Shown here: positions 1-6,774 of the stretch, in pieces
Numbering within the stretch: the stretch's first letter is position 1
How the letters are laid out: the number at the start of each line of letters is the position of its first letter
Origin: Oscillospiraceae bacterium
GTDB lineage: Bacteria; Bacillota; Clostridia; Oscillospirales; Ruminococcaceae
Direction: 5' to 3'
Length of the DNA: 64,000 nucleotides
NCBI GenBank assembly: GCA_017518255.1
Contig: JAFWVK010000084.1
Location: 1-64,000, forward strand
The notes under the pieces: model-generated
Told to the model about the DNA's origin: nothing
The model's input: only the letters and a program-made list of their open reading frames with translations
Database searches by the model: none
Program-made: the position numbers and the translations under genes

Positions 1-2
1 CC

Positions 3-134
3 CTTGAGCACAGATTTGCCGCATATGACGAGGCAGGAGATTATCTTTCCCGCATCGTCTCGTACAACGGCTATAACAATACCTATACACTGACATTCTC
101 CGACTGTGTTCACCCCTCTGAGCCGTCCGAATAA
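3..134 (+). CDS. C-terminal end of a gene cut by the window edge
   Basis: Reading frame 3 is open from the first base to TAA at 132-134 and gives the last 43 residues of a protein (LEHRFAAYDEAGDYLSRI... ending HPSEPSE). No start is in view. The codon choice looks like the rest of the window, and an inverted repeat follows the stop directly, as expected for a gene end. The fragment is too short to assign a family. It could be a chance frame, but the absence of stops together with the hairpin makes a real gene end more likely. Confidence 0.55.
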   Translation, partial: LEHRFAAYDEAGDYLSRIVSYNGYNNTYTLTFSDCVHPSEPSE

Positions 135-136
135 CA

Positions 137-158
137 GCGGCTCACCGAAGTGAGCCGC
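137..158 (+). terminator. hairpin after the edge gene
   Basis: GCGGCTCAC at 137-145 pairs with GTGAGCCGC at 150-158 around a CGAA loop, a perfect 9-bp stem that begins 2 bases after the stop of the partial gene. No T-run follows, so termination by the standard intrinsic mechanism is uncertain. It may instead protect the 3' end. Confidence 0.4.
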
Positions 159-192
159 AGCCGGAAGCATATCATACTGCTTCATGCGTCGG

Positions 193-411
193 TTATTTAC
201 GATGTTTTCTTTTGTTTTCATATTTACCGGATGTTTTCTTCGTTTTCCTTTTCGATTCCGGTTTTCTGCTGACCAGCTTAGTCAGATATGCTTCGGCTTT
301 TATGTCGCTGTCAAATTTCGCAACGACCTCAGACTTTCCTCTGCACGAAAACCACACGATTCCGTTATCCACATAATATTGGCATTCCGTATCCACTTCA
401 TAGTGTTTCAT
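193..411 (-). CDS. small basic hypothetical protein (72 aa)
   Basis: I do not recognise this family. The protein starts MKHYEVDTECQYYVDNG and ends in a strongly basic tail rich in Lys and Arg (KRKTKKTSGKYENKRKHRK). The start at 411 is chosen over the longer ORF (to 489) because AGGAGG lies 6 bases upstream of it and because the promoter at 469-497 would put the transcript start inside the longer frame. The N-terminal part (about 50 residues) looks like a small alpha/beta fold and the tail could bind nucleic acid; both are guesses. It is a single-gene unit ahead of the esterase terminator. Confidence 0.6.
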   Translation of the reverse strand: MKHYEVDTECQYYVDNGIVWFSCRGKSEVVAKFDSDIKAEAYLTKLVSRKPESKRKTKKTSGKYENKRKHRK

Positions 412-468
412 ATTCTGACCTCCTGTCGTCTGGAAAAACCATGTACTGTGAATGATTGCGTTATATCC

Positions 469-497
469 ATTATACCATAATCCTTCCATTTCATCAA
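469..497 (-). promoter_or_regulatory. sigma-A-type promoter of the 72-aa protein gene
   Basis: On the minus strand TTGATG (492-497) and TATAAT (469-474) are separated by 17 bases, with TGG just before the -10 (extended -10). It lies 58 bases upstream of the ATG at 411. Confidence 0.7.
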
Positions 498-509
498 GTC
501 AAAACATGT

Positions 510-545
510 AAAAAAGCATCGCCCGGAATTATTTCCGGACGATGC
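510..545 (-). terminator. intrinsic terminator of the esterase gene
   Basis: On the minus strand GCATCGTCCGG pairs with CCGGGCGATGC (one G-T pair) across a short AT-rich loop (516-545), followed by six T (510-515). It begins 33 bases after the esterase stop. Confidence 0.85.
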
Positions 546-578
546 ACATCTGTTTAATTCAATTGAAATACGGGGAAC

Positions 579-2222
579 TCAGGCTTTGAAAACATACTGA
601 ACAAAATTATACAGATGAGTACGGATCGAGTCATCGCCGTGGTGACCGTTCTGAACGACCTGCCAGATATTCGGGACGTTGTTGTTGTCGAAATTCTTGT
701 GATATCCCTCCGGAATGCTGGTTCCGACAACATCGTCTGCTGTGCCGGCTGTGATGTAGACCAGTGACGGAGCTTCTTCCTCACTGTTCCACTTAAAGCT
801 GCCGGAAACGCCCGGGGCCGGGCAGGCAGCACCGACGTAACCGAATTTATCAGCGTACTTCATGCCGATCTGAAGAGATTCACGTCCGCCCATGGAGAAT
901 CCGGTTACAGCGGTATTCTCTCTGCCGGTTGCTACACTGTATTTGCTTTCGATATGCGGCATCAGGCTGTCAACGATATCATCCACAAACGCATCATATG
1001 CGGCATTGCTCTGATTATCCATCCCGGAAGGACCGTTCATTGTTGCGCTGGTGAAAACAAAGGGGCTGACAACGATCATATCGACAGCCTTGCCCTGACT
1101 GATGAGGTTACCGACCAGTTCCTTTGTTTTCATAGCTTCATTGTTGTTTCCGGTAATCATCATTCTGTCTTCGTTTTCGTAATAGCCATGCAGAATATAA
1201 AGAACAGGATATTCCTTGCTCGGATCATAGTTTGCGGGAAGCAGAATATTATAGGGCTTATCCTTGTTAGCAGCTTTGGATCTGTAGTATTCCTTTTTCA
1301 CCTCGCCGTACTGTGTGCCGGCATTGGAATTGAGAATGTTGTAATCCAAGGATTTGAGTTCTGCTTCGCAAACCGGTGTATACTCGGAAATGGTGCGCAT
1401 CTCAGCTTTCGGCGGAATGACAGGCTCAGGGAATTCTGTGACTTCACCCAGGAGATATTTGTAAAACCATTCGATATCGGTCTGATCAACCGTGCCGCTG
1501 TAATCGACGTCTGCCATTTTCTTCTGCGTGTTATCTGCAAATCCGCTGATAGCGCCATGTTTTGCAAGGGAGAGATCAAGCGCACTGATTGTTCCGTCTC
1601 CGTCAACATCGCCGAGTTTGTAGACCGGCGGCTGTTTTGCACCCGGTGTTTTGGAGACAACAATCTCATCCACATAGAAATCGCAGGAATCCGTGTCTGT
1701 TTCAATATACAGCTGCGGACTTAAGCCGTCTTTCAATGTATAATCGGTTGCAAACATCGTCTCCCATGTGTCAGAGGCGGCGGTTAACTGTAAAAAGGTA
1801 TCATACTCTGCATCGTTGCCGGAGCCGTACTGAACTGTCAGTTTGAATTTGACATCGGAGCCGGTGTTCTGCTTGACTTTTACTGATACATCAAGGACGT
1901 TGCCTGCCTTACAGACTTTGCTCAGATCATACGAGATGCCGTTCCAAGCAGCTGTTCTGCCGGTGACTGCGGCAGACTGCGAACCGCTTTCTGCTTCATC
2001 CTTGGTAACAGCTACTTTGGTTCCTTCTCCGCGACTCTGCCAGCCTGAAAGACCGTCCTCAAAGTCGGTATACAAAAAAATATCATCGGAAGCAGAATAA
2101 CCTTCGGGCAGATAATTCCAGTTTCCGGCCGCCGCATTCTGTTCGGGTATGAAATTTGCCGATGCACTCAGTGCAGCAGCTGATAGCACGGATGCGGAAA
2201 GGATCGAGAGCATTTTTTTCAT
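579..2222 (-). CDS. secreted cellulosomal carbohydrate esterase (CBM22-like, dockerin, CE1)
   Basis: Acetyl-xylan or feruloyl esterase of the CE1/esterase D type, exported and docked to a cellulosome scaffoldin. Modules in the 547-residue protein: signal peptide 1-22; CBM22-like beta-sandwich about 48-190 (DFEDGLSGWQSRG through DFYVDEIVV); type I dockerin 203-265 with calcium loops DVDGDGTISALD and DVDYSGTVDQTD; alpha/beta-hydrolase domain about 320-547. Nucleophile Ser443 sits in GFSMGG; the likely acid is Asp496 or Asp497 and the likely base His527 or His528 (NGHHGDD). The start at 2222 has AAGGAGG upstream and gives MKKMLSILSAS; the longer frame is not supported. The dockerin sits between the CBM and the catalytic domain rather than at an end. 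Substrate (acetyl versus feruloyl) cannot be fixed from sequence. Confidence 0.92.
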   Translation of the reverse strand: MKKMLSILSASVLSAAALSASANFIPEQNAAAGNWNYLPEGYSASDDIFLYTDFEDGLSGWQSRGEGTKVAVTKDEAESGSQSAAVTGRTAAWNGISYDLSKVCKAGNVLDVSVKVKQNTGSDVKFKLTVQYGSGNDAEYDTFLQLTAASDTWETMFATDYTLKDGLSPQLYIETDTDSCDFYVDEIVVSKTPGAKQPPVYKLGDVDGDGTISALDLSLAKHGAISGFADNTQKKMADVDYSGTVDQTDIEWFYKYLLGEVTEFPEPVIPPKAEMRTISEYTPVCEAELKSLDYNILNSNAGTQYGEVKKEYYRSKAANKDKPYNILLPANYDPSKEYPVLYILHGYYENEDRMMITGNNNEAMKTKELVGNLISQGKAVDMIVVSPFVFTSATMNGPSGMDNQSNAAYDAFVDDIVDSLMPHIESKYSVATGRENTAVTGFSMGGRESLQIGMKYADKFGYVGAACPAPGVSGSFKWNSEEEAPSLVYITAGTADDVVGTSIPEGYHKNFDNNNVPNIWQVVQNGHHGDDSIRTHLYNFVQYVFKA

Positions 2223-2279
2223 AAGCAATACCTCCTTTTTCTGTAAACGGGTTGACAGCATTTTCCCAATTGTATCTCT

Positions 2280-2308
2280 ATTATAATGTATAATTCATGA
2301 TCTGTCAA
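2280..2308 (-). promoter_or_regulatory. promoter of the esterase gene
   Basis: Consensus TTGACA (2303-2308) and TATAAT (2280-2285) on the minus strand with exactly 17 bases between. It is 57 bases upstream of the start at 2222. A second, divergent promoter lies only 17 bases away (2326-2354). Confidence 0.85.
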
Positions 2309-2325
2309 GTGAAATTTAAACGAAG

Positions 2326-2354
2326 TTGACATTTTATTTCTGATGTTTTATACT
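2326..2354 (+). promoter_or_regulatory. divergent promoter with no gene in front
   Basis: Plus-strand TTGACA (2326-2331), 17-base spacer, TATACT (2349-2354). A transcript would start near 2361 and run through 2361-2635, where no credible coding sequence exists, towards the convergent end of the ABC ATPase gene at 2636. Confidence 0.55.
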
Positions 2355-2360
2355 TTTTTG

Positions 2361-2535
2361 CATATATTTTAGGGCAGAGGGTGCTGATGCCGATTATCGG
2401 ATGTACTGCCTTGATTATGCCGCTCGAAATACCGGAATAAATGAAAGAATCAGCATGACAGAAGCAGAACTGCCATGCTGATTGTATGTCCGGAAACTCA
2501 ATCTGTGTTTTTGAGCGGGCTGTTTCAAAAAGATC
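2361..2535 (+). ncRNA. candidate small RNA downstream of the orphan promoter
   Basis: The stretch 2309-2635 holds no convincing gene; the only ORFs are short, lack Shine-Dalgarno sequences and have poor codon use. It does hold structure: GGCAG (2373-2377) pairs with CTGCC (2406-2410) enclosing the hairpin CCGATTATCGG (2390-2400). Further on, AATCAGCATG (2448-2457) pairs perfectly with CATGCTGATT (2474-2483). An AT-rich repeat TTTTTGA/TCAAAAA (2508-2514, 2525-2531) may mark the end. With the promoter at 2326-2354 this suggests a non-coding transcript. The 3' end is a guess and no known RNA family is recognised. Confidence 0.3.
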
Positions 2536-2635
2536 GAAGGGGAGGGGATCAGCATTTCTCGCCGCTGATTTCACTTTGTGAAACCGTAAGCGGGCAGCGA
2601 AAACCCATCGCGCAGCAAGGGGAACAAACCCGTTA

Positions 2636-3340
2636 TCAATTCAGCGAAGACAGCTTAGAACCTCCGACGTCCTCCAGTCTGTGATCGGACAGTCGGACGA
2701 TTCTGCTGCCGTAGGCGGCGCATGCATCGGAATGCGTTACCTGAAGCACCGTAATGCCATTTTCCTCATTGAGCCGCTTAAAGAGCTTCATAATCTCCTC
2801 TCCGGCAGCCTTGTCAAGGTTTCCTGTCGGCTCGTCCGCAAGGAGAATCTCCGGTTCGGAGAGTACGGCACGCGCAATGGAGCAGCGCTGCTGCTGTCCG
2901 CCGGAAAGCTGCGAGGGATAGTTTCTTCTCTTTTCGGAGAGCCCGGTCATTTCGAGAATTTCCCGCAGCTTTTCGCGGTAGTTCTTCACCTTTTTGCCGG
3001 AAAGCTCGATCGGCAGCAAAATGTTTTCCTCGACAGTCAGGTTTGCGACGAGATTGTAAAACTGGAACACATAGCTCAGCTTCTCCGAACGCATTGCCGA
3101 AAGCTGTCTGTCATTCATACCGGCGATGCTTTTCCCGCCGACGGAGATATTACCTGTATAATCGCGGTCCAGTCCGCCGATGAGGTAGAGGAGCGTGGAT
3201 TTCCCGCTTCCGGATGCTCCTGTCAGGGAGACAAAGCTACCTTTTTCGATCTGGAGCTCCGCGCCGTCAAAGATCAGTGCCTCGTTTTCGCCTGAGCCGA
3301 ATTTCTTATTCAGACCGCTGATCTCAATTACATTGCTCAT
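2636..3340 (-). CDS. MacB/LolD-type ABC transporter ATP-binding protein
   Basis: ATPase subunit that powers the FtsX-type permease encoded just upstream (3355-5787, 14 bases away, same strand). In 234 residues: Walker A GASGSGKST 41-49, Q-loop near FQFYN, signature LSGGQQQR 145-152, Walker B ILLADEP 165-171, D-loop GNLD, and H-loop His203. Such mechanotransmission-type transporters act on peptides, lipoproteins or antimicrobial compounds at the membrane; the substrate is not visible here. The start has GGAGGA 6 bases upstream. No two-component regulator is adjacent, unlike the BceAB type. Confidence 0.92.
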   Translation of the reverse strand: MSNVIEISGLNKKFGSGENEALIFDGAELQIEKGSFVSLTGASGSGKSTLLYLIGGLDRDYTGNISVGGKSIAGMNDRQLSAMRSEKLSYVFQFYNLVANLTVEENILLPIELSGKKVKNYREKLREILEMTGLSEKRRNYPSQLSGGQQQRCSIARAVLSEPEILLADEPTGNLDKAAGEEIMKLFKRLNEENGITVLQVTHSDACAAYGSRIVRLSDHRLEDVGGSKLSSLN

Positions 3341-3354
3341 GATTTGTCCTCCGA

Positions 3355-5787
3355 TTATTCATATTTCAGCTCTGCGGCTGTGTTCATTTTTCTGAGTGAA
3401 AGGATCGGTCTGACTGCGGAAAGCAGGAGCAGAGCGATGATGAAGCCGATAAAGCACAGTGTCCGCGGGAGATCGAAGATAACTTCAATGCCCATTCCGA
3501 GCGCTGCCATGGCTGTACGGATGAGAAGGCTCAGCAGCAGACCGGTCAGCAGCGCAAATGTCGCGGCAATCAGCGCAGAAAAGAGCGTTTCAAGCAGGAT
3601 TAGCCTGCACAGTTTTCTCTTGCTTGCCGCAACGGAATGCAGAACCGCATACTTGCGTTTTGCCTGTTCAAAGCCGATAATTGCATTGCTGACTGCGCCT
3701 AGTACTGCAAGGATGCATCCGATCGCGGTCATGGAATAAAGTACAGTCATTACGCTTGCGCTGTCCTCGTTGTTGTCCTGTATGATCTCGCCGACAGACT
3801 CGATATCGGCATTTCGATCCTTCTTTTCAAGTTCGGCGAGGACGGTATCCAGATCCTCCGGCTTTGCGAGATCAATAAAGACTGCGCTTGTCCAGTTGCC
3901 TATTTGTGCCTTAAACCATGCCCTGTTGACGACAACAGTCTCGCTGTAATGGTCAGTTGTATTGCAGAGCCCCTTGATCTTCATTTCATAGGGCGGATCG
4001 AAGATCTGATTTCCGTTTTCGTCGAGAGTATATGCATCGCAGTCCTCCAGACGGATGATATCCCCGGCTTTGACACCGAGGCGCTTTGCGAAGGATTCCC
4101 CGATGTAGATTTCATTTTCTGCCGGTTCGTCCCCAAGCCCGTGAATACTGGAAAACATTTTGAATTCTCCGTAGCCTGTGACGCAGATATTGCGTTTTTT
4201 GCCTCCGTTGATGCGGAAGGAGCCAAATGAATTGAGCAGAATTTCGTGTGCGGTAATCTCCGGCATTTTGAGGAATTCCTCCATTTCCTCAATTTTCATA
4301 GAAGATTCGATTCTTGCATCGAAATGATAAATATCTGCCTTGTAGATCCGTTCGATGGAGGATGAAACAATGAAGATTGCAGTGGTGATCGTCAGCGCTG
4401 CAAAAGTGAGCTGTGTTCCGGCGACGGTGCTTTTTTTGTGAGAAACCTCCTTTGCTGTGAGCTTGGCGCAGGGGAGGTGCAGCGCCCCGAACAGTCTTCC
4501 GAATGCCGCAGAGAGCAGGCGCAGAATCAGCGGCAGCAGCATGACAGCTCCTACGCAGATCAGCGTTACGGCGGCAATACTGATGAGGATATCCTCTGTC
4601 AGCAGTCCGGCGGTGATGCCTGCCGCGAGCAGAGCAGCTCCGATGACTGTCCTCGGAATGTGCAGTATATAGGCAGTATCGCGAGAGGAGAAAATGATAT
4701 CGCGAACCGGTGTCCGGACAGCTTTGATAAGCGCACCGGACTGGCAGATGAGCTGGATCAGAACGGTCATCAGGATTGCGGATATATAGAGCAGAAGCGG
4801 TGCATTCCAGTTTGTCCCATTGAATCCGAACAGTGCAGAGACCGCGAGTTTTCCAAAGAACATGAACAGGACTGAACCGATGACGCCGCCGATCAGCCCG
4901 TAGACCGTGCTTTCAATGAGGAGAATCCTGGAAGTCTTAGCGATACTTCCGCCGAGACTTCGGAGCGTGCCGATGACCGAAAGCCGTTCGTTCGCGATGT
5001 GCCGCGACATGGAGAATGTCAGGAACAGCGTCATCAGCAGAATGACGGCAAAGATCAGATAAAAGACCATTGTCTGATTGTTCAGATCCTCCAGCATCGA
5101 ATCGGTGAGGTTCGGCATGACGGCGTAATTCTGTTCGCTGAAATGTTCGGTCAGCTCGACTGAAAGCTTATTGACATCCAGATTGTCCGGCACATCGGCG
5201 TAAGCGTAAATATAGCCGCTTCCGGTTCCGCCGCGCAGTGCCCGGATAGTTTCGAGCCCGGTAAAGACGGTCATTTTGTTGCGACGCAGATATTTGTCGC
5301 TGCTGATCTTCGTGACCTTCAGCGTGAGGGAAGTGCTGTCGCGGGTAAGCGTCATGCTGTCTCCCACGGAAAGCCCGCTTTTCTGTGCGAATTCCTCTGA
5401 GATTATCACGCCTTCGGTCTGTCCGTAATCGCCTTCCGTGAGGTGCATTTCCATTGCTTTCGCGGTATCAAACGAGACCGTTTTCACGGCATATTCGCCG
5501 TTTGGCGTGATCGCTGTACAAGAAGCGCTTGCAAAGCAGAGGAGCCTTGTGCCTTCCGGAAAATCAGAGGGTGAGACGCAGAGATTTCCCTTTGTATCTA
5601 TGACTTCCAGCTCCGAGCCTCCATATATGTTAAGAATTAGCATTCGCAGCTCCTGTTCGGGTGCTTTGCGTCCGGCTGCGCAGAAAAGCATGGCGAATGC
5701 GGAGGCTGTAAGCGCAATGACAATGGCAAAGGACCGGAACGACTTGCCGAAGATATTGCGCAGGGTAAGCCTGCTTAGAATTGACAT
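3355..5787 (-). CDS. FtsX/MacB-like ABC transporter permease
   Basis: Membrane subunit of the ABC system with the ATPase at 2636-3340, and the first gene of that operon. The 810-residue protein has an N-terminal membrane segment (about 18-38) after MSILSRLTLRNIFGKSFRSF, an extracytoplasmic MacB-like domain, a first FtsX block of three helices (around TMVFYLIFAVILLMTLFLTF), a further pair of helices, a second external domain and a C-terminal FtsX block near SMTAIGCILAVLGAVSNAII, ending RKMNTAAELKYE. The start at 5787 has AAAGGA 8 bases upstream; the longer frame to 5868 would run through the promoter. Function in export or in resistance to envelope-active compounds is inferred from the family. 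Confidence 0.88.
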   Translation of the reverse strand: MSILSRLTLRNIFGKSFRSFAIVIALTASAFAMLFCAAGRKAPEQELRMLILNIYGGSELEVIDTKGNLCVSPSDFPEGTRLLCFASASCTAITPNGEYAVKTVSFDTAKAMEMHLTEGDYGQTEGVIISEEFAQKSGLSVGDSMTLTRDSTSLTLKVTKISSDKYLRRNKMTVFTGLETIRALRGGTGSGYIYAYADVPDNLDVNKLSVELTEHFSEQNYAVMPNLTDSMLEDLNNQTMVFYLIFAVILLMTLFLTFSMSRHIANERLSVIGTLRSLGGSIAKTSRILLIESTVYGLIGGVIGSVLFMFFGKLAVSALFGFNGTNWNAPLLLYISAILMTVLIQLICQSGALIKAVRTPVRDIIFSSRDTAYILHIPRTVIGAALLAAGITAGLLTEDILISIAAVTLICVGAVMLLPLILRLLSAAFGRLFGALHLPCAKLTAKEVSHKKSTVAGTQLTFAALTITTAIFIVSSSIERIYKADIYHFDARIESSMKIEEMEEFLKMPEITAHEILLNSFGSFRINGGKKRNICVTGYGEFKMFSSIHGLGDEPAENEIYIGESFAKRLGVKAGDIIRLEDCDAYTLDENGNQIFDPPYEMKIKGLCNTTDHYSETVVVNRAWFKAQIGNWTSAVFIDLAKPEDLDTVLAELEKKDRNADIESVGEIIQDNNEDSASVMTVLYSMTAIGCILAVLGAVSNAIIGFEQAKRKYAVLHSVAASKRKLCRLILLETLFSALIAATFALLTGLLLSLLIRTAMAALGMGIEVIFDLPRTLCFIGFIIALLLLSAVRPILSLRKMNTAAELKYE

Positions 5788-5817
5788 AGGATCTGTCCTT
5801 TCGGTTTTTTTGAATAT

Positions 5818-5846
5818 ATTATAGCATATTGAGCAGAAAAGTTCAA
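5818..5846 (-). promoter_or_regulatory. promoter of the ABC permease-ATPase operon
   Basis: Minus-strand TTGAAC (5841-5846), 17-base spacer ending in TGC, TATAAT (5818-5823); 31 bases upstream of the permease ATG. Confidence 0.75.
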
Positions 5847-5897
5847 CGGGTGCAGCGGAATAGTTCATATATAATAAGCTGAGAGTTTTCCCGATAA

Positions 5898-5935
5898 TTA
5901 AAAGCCCGAAAGCAGTATTCTGCTGCTTTCAGGCT
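5898..5935 (-). terminator. terminator of the lipoprotein gene
   Basis: On the minus strand AGCCTGAAAGCAG pairs with CTGCTTTCGGGCT (13 bp with one G-T) around a 7-base loop (5903-5935), followed by TTTTAATT. It begins 15 bases after the stop of the gene at 5950. Confidence 0.75.
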
Positions 5936-5949
5936 TTCAGATTTTAGTG

Positions 5950-6636
5950 TCAGAGTGCCGAGAAATGTGATTCTATATCAGGTATTTCAGCAGGATTGGT
6001 TGTTGTTACAAGAATCATATAGATAAAATTATCTATTTTCTGAAAATAATAGATCTGCGTTAAGTCATCTCCGCTGCTCCGGCTGACCAGATAGGTGTCT
6101 TTGGTAAAAGTCATTCCGGCGAGATCGACATCCTCTTGAGAGAGTTTTGTGTGCGTTGAAGTCAGGTCGCTGCTGAATCTGGTTTCCATTGCTGAAATAT
6201 ACTCGTTGATCGTATATTCTCCCGGATTCGGAACTTCTTTTGCAAGATTCTCATATGCGATAATAATATTGCTTCCGGTCGAATTATTTGTAATCATGGC
6301 ATCGTAAATTGCGACCAGAGACAGAAGCTTTTTTGTCAGTTCGTCATTTTTGTAGGTCAGATCCTGGCTGATATTCATAATGCGGAGGAGTTCTTCCTCG
6401 CTTGAGAACGTCCATCCCTCTGGAGCAGTTAATACAAAGCCGGAAAACTTGCTGGAGTATGTGTTGTTTTCAATGACCCCGCGCTGAAAATCCTCTCCGC
6501 TTGAGGTCTTATGAACCACTGAACTCTCGGAAATACCTTTTGATTTGGATGATTGGGATGATTTGATGAGTCCGCAGGATGTCAGTGCTGCGGCACTCAT
6601 CAGAAGCGCCAGACAGAAAGCAAACTTTTTTTTCAT
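5950..6636 (-). CDS. putative lipoprotein (228 aa)
   Basis: Exported lipoprotein of unknown function. The signal sequence MKKKFAFCLALLMSAAALTSC has a lipobox with Cys21, followed by a Ser-rich linker and a globular domain with the segment GFVLTAPEGWTFSSEEE, typical of PsbP-like or similar alpha/beta lipoprotein domains in Clostridia. The start at 6636 has GGAGGAAAAAC directly upstream; the longer frame (to 6756) would read through the promoter and terminator. It is a single-gene unit with its own promoter and terminator. No partner gene is evident. Confidence 0.8.
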   Translation of the reverse strand: MKKKFAFCLALLMSAAALTSCGLIKSSQSSKSKGISESSVVHKTSSGEDFQRGVIENNTYSSKFSGFVLTAPEGWTFSSEEELLRIMNISQDLTYKNDELTKKLLSLVAIYDAMITNNSTGSNIIIAYENLAKEVPNPGEYTINEYISAMETRFSSDLTSTHTKLSQEDVDLAGMTFTKDTYLVSRSSGDDLTQIYYFQKIDNFIYMILVTTTNPAEIPDIESHFSAL

Positions 6637-6685
6637 GTTTTTCCTCCGTTTATTTCCCTTGTTTTTTTGCCTATACAGCATTTTT

Positions 6686-6714
6686 ATCATAGCATATAAT
6701 TTGCTTTCTGTCAA
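6686..6714 (-). promoter_or_regulatory. promoter of the 228-aa lipoprotein gene
   Basis: Minus-strand TTGACA (6709-6714), 17-base spacer ending TGC, TATGAT (6686-6691). It lies immediately beyond the terminator of the upstream unit. Confidence 0.75.
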
Positions 6715-6718
6715 TAGT

Positions 6719-6768
6719 AAAAAATCTCCGCAGTGTGCGTCCGTAAAAGCCTGCATACTGCGGAGATT
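6719..6768 (-). terminator. terminator of the hdeD-MMPL-heptad repeat unit
   Basis: On the minus strand AATCTCCGCAGTATGC (6753-6768) pairs with GCACACTGCGGAGATT (6723-6738), one mismatch, followed by six T. It starts 6 bases after the stop of the gene at 6775. Confidence 0.85.
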
Positions 6769-6774
6769 CCTTGT

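Noticed and set aside
954..1724. 256-aa plus-strand ORF
   Set aside because: Fully antisense to the esterase gene, with no ribosome site and Cys/His/Ile-rich nonsense composition typical of shadow frames.
2305..2574. 89-aa minus-strand ORF in the intergenic stretch
   Set aside because: No Shine-Dalgarno, crosses the esterase promoter, and has poor codon use.
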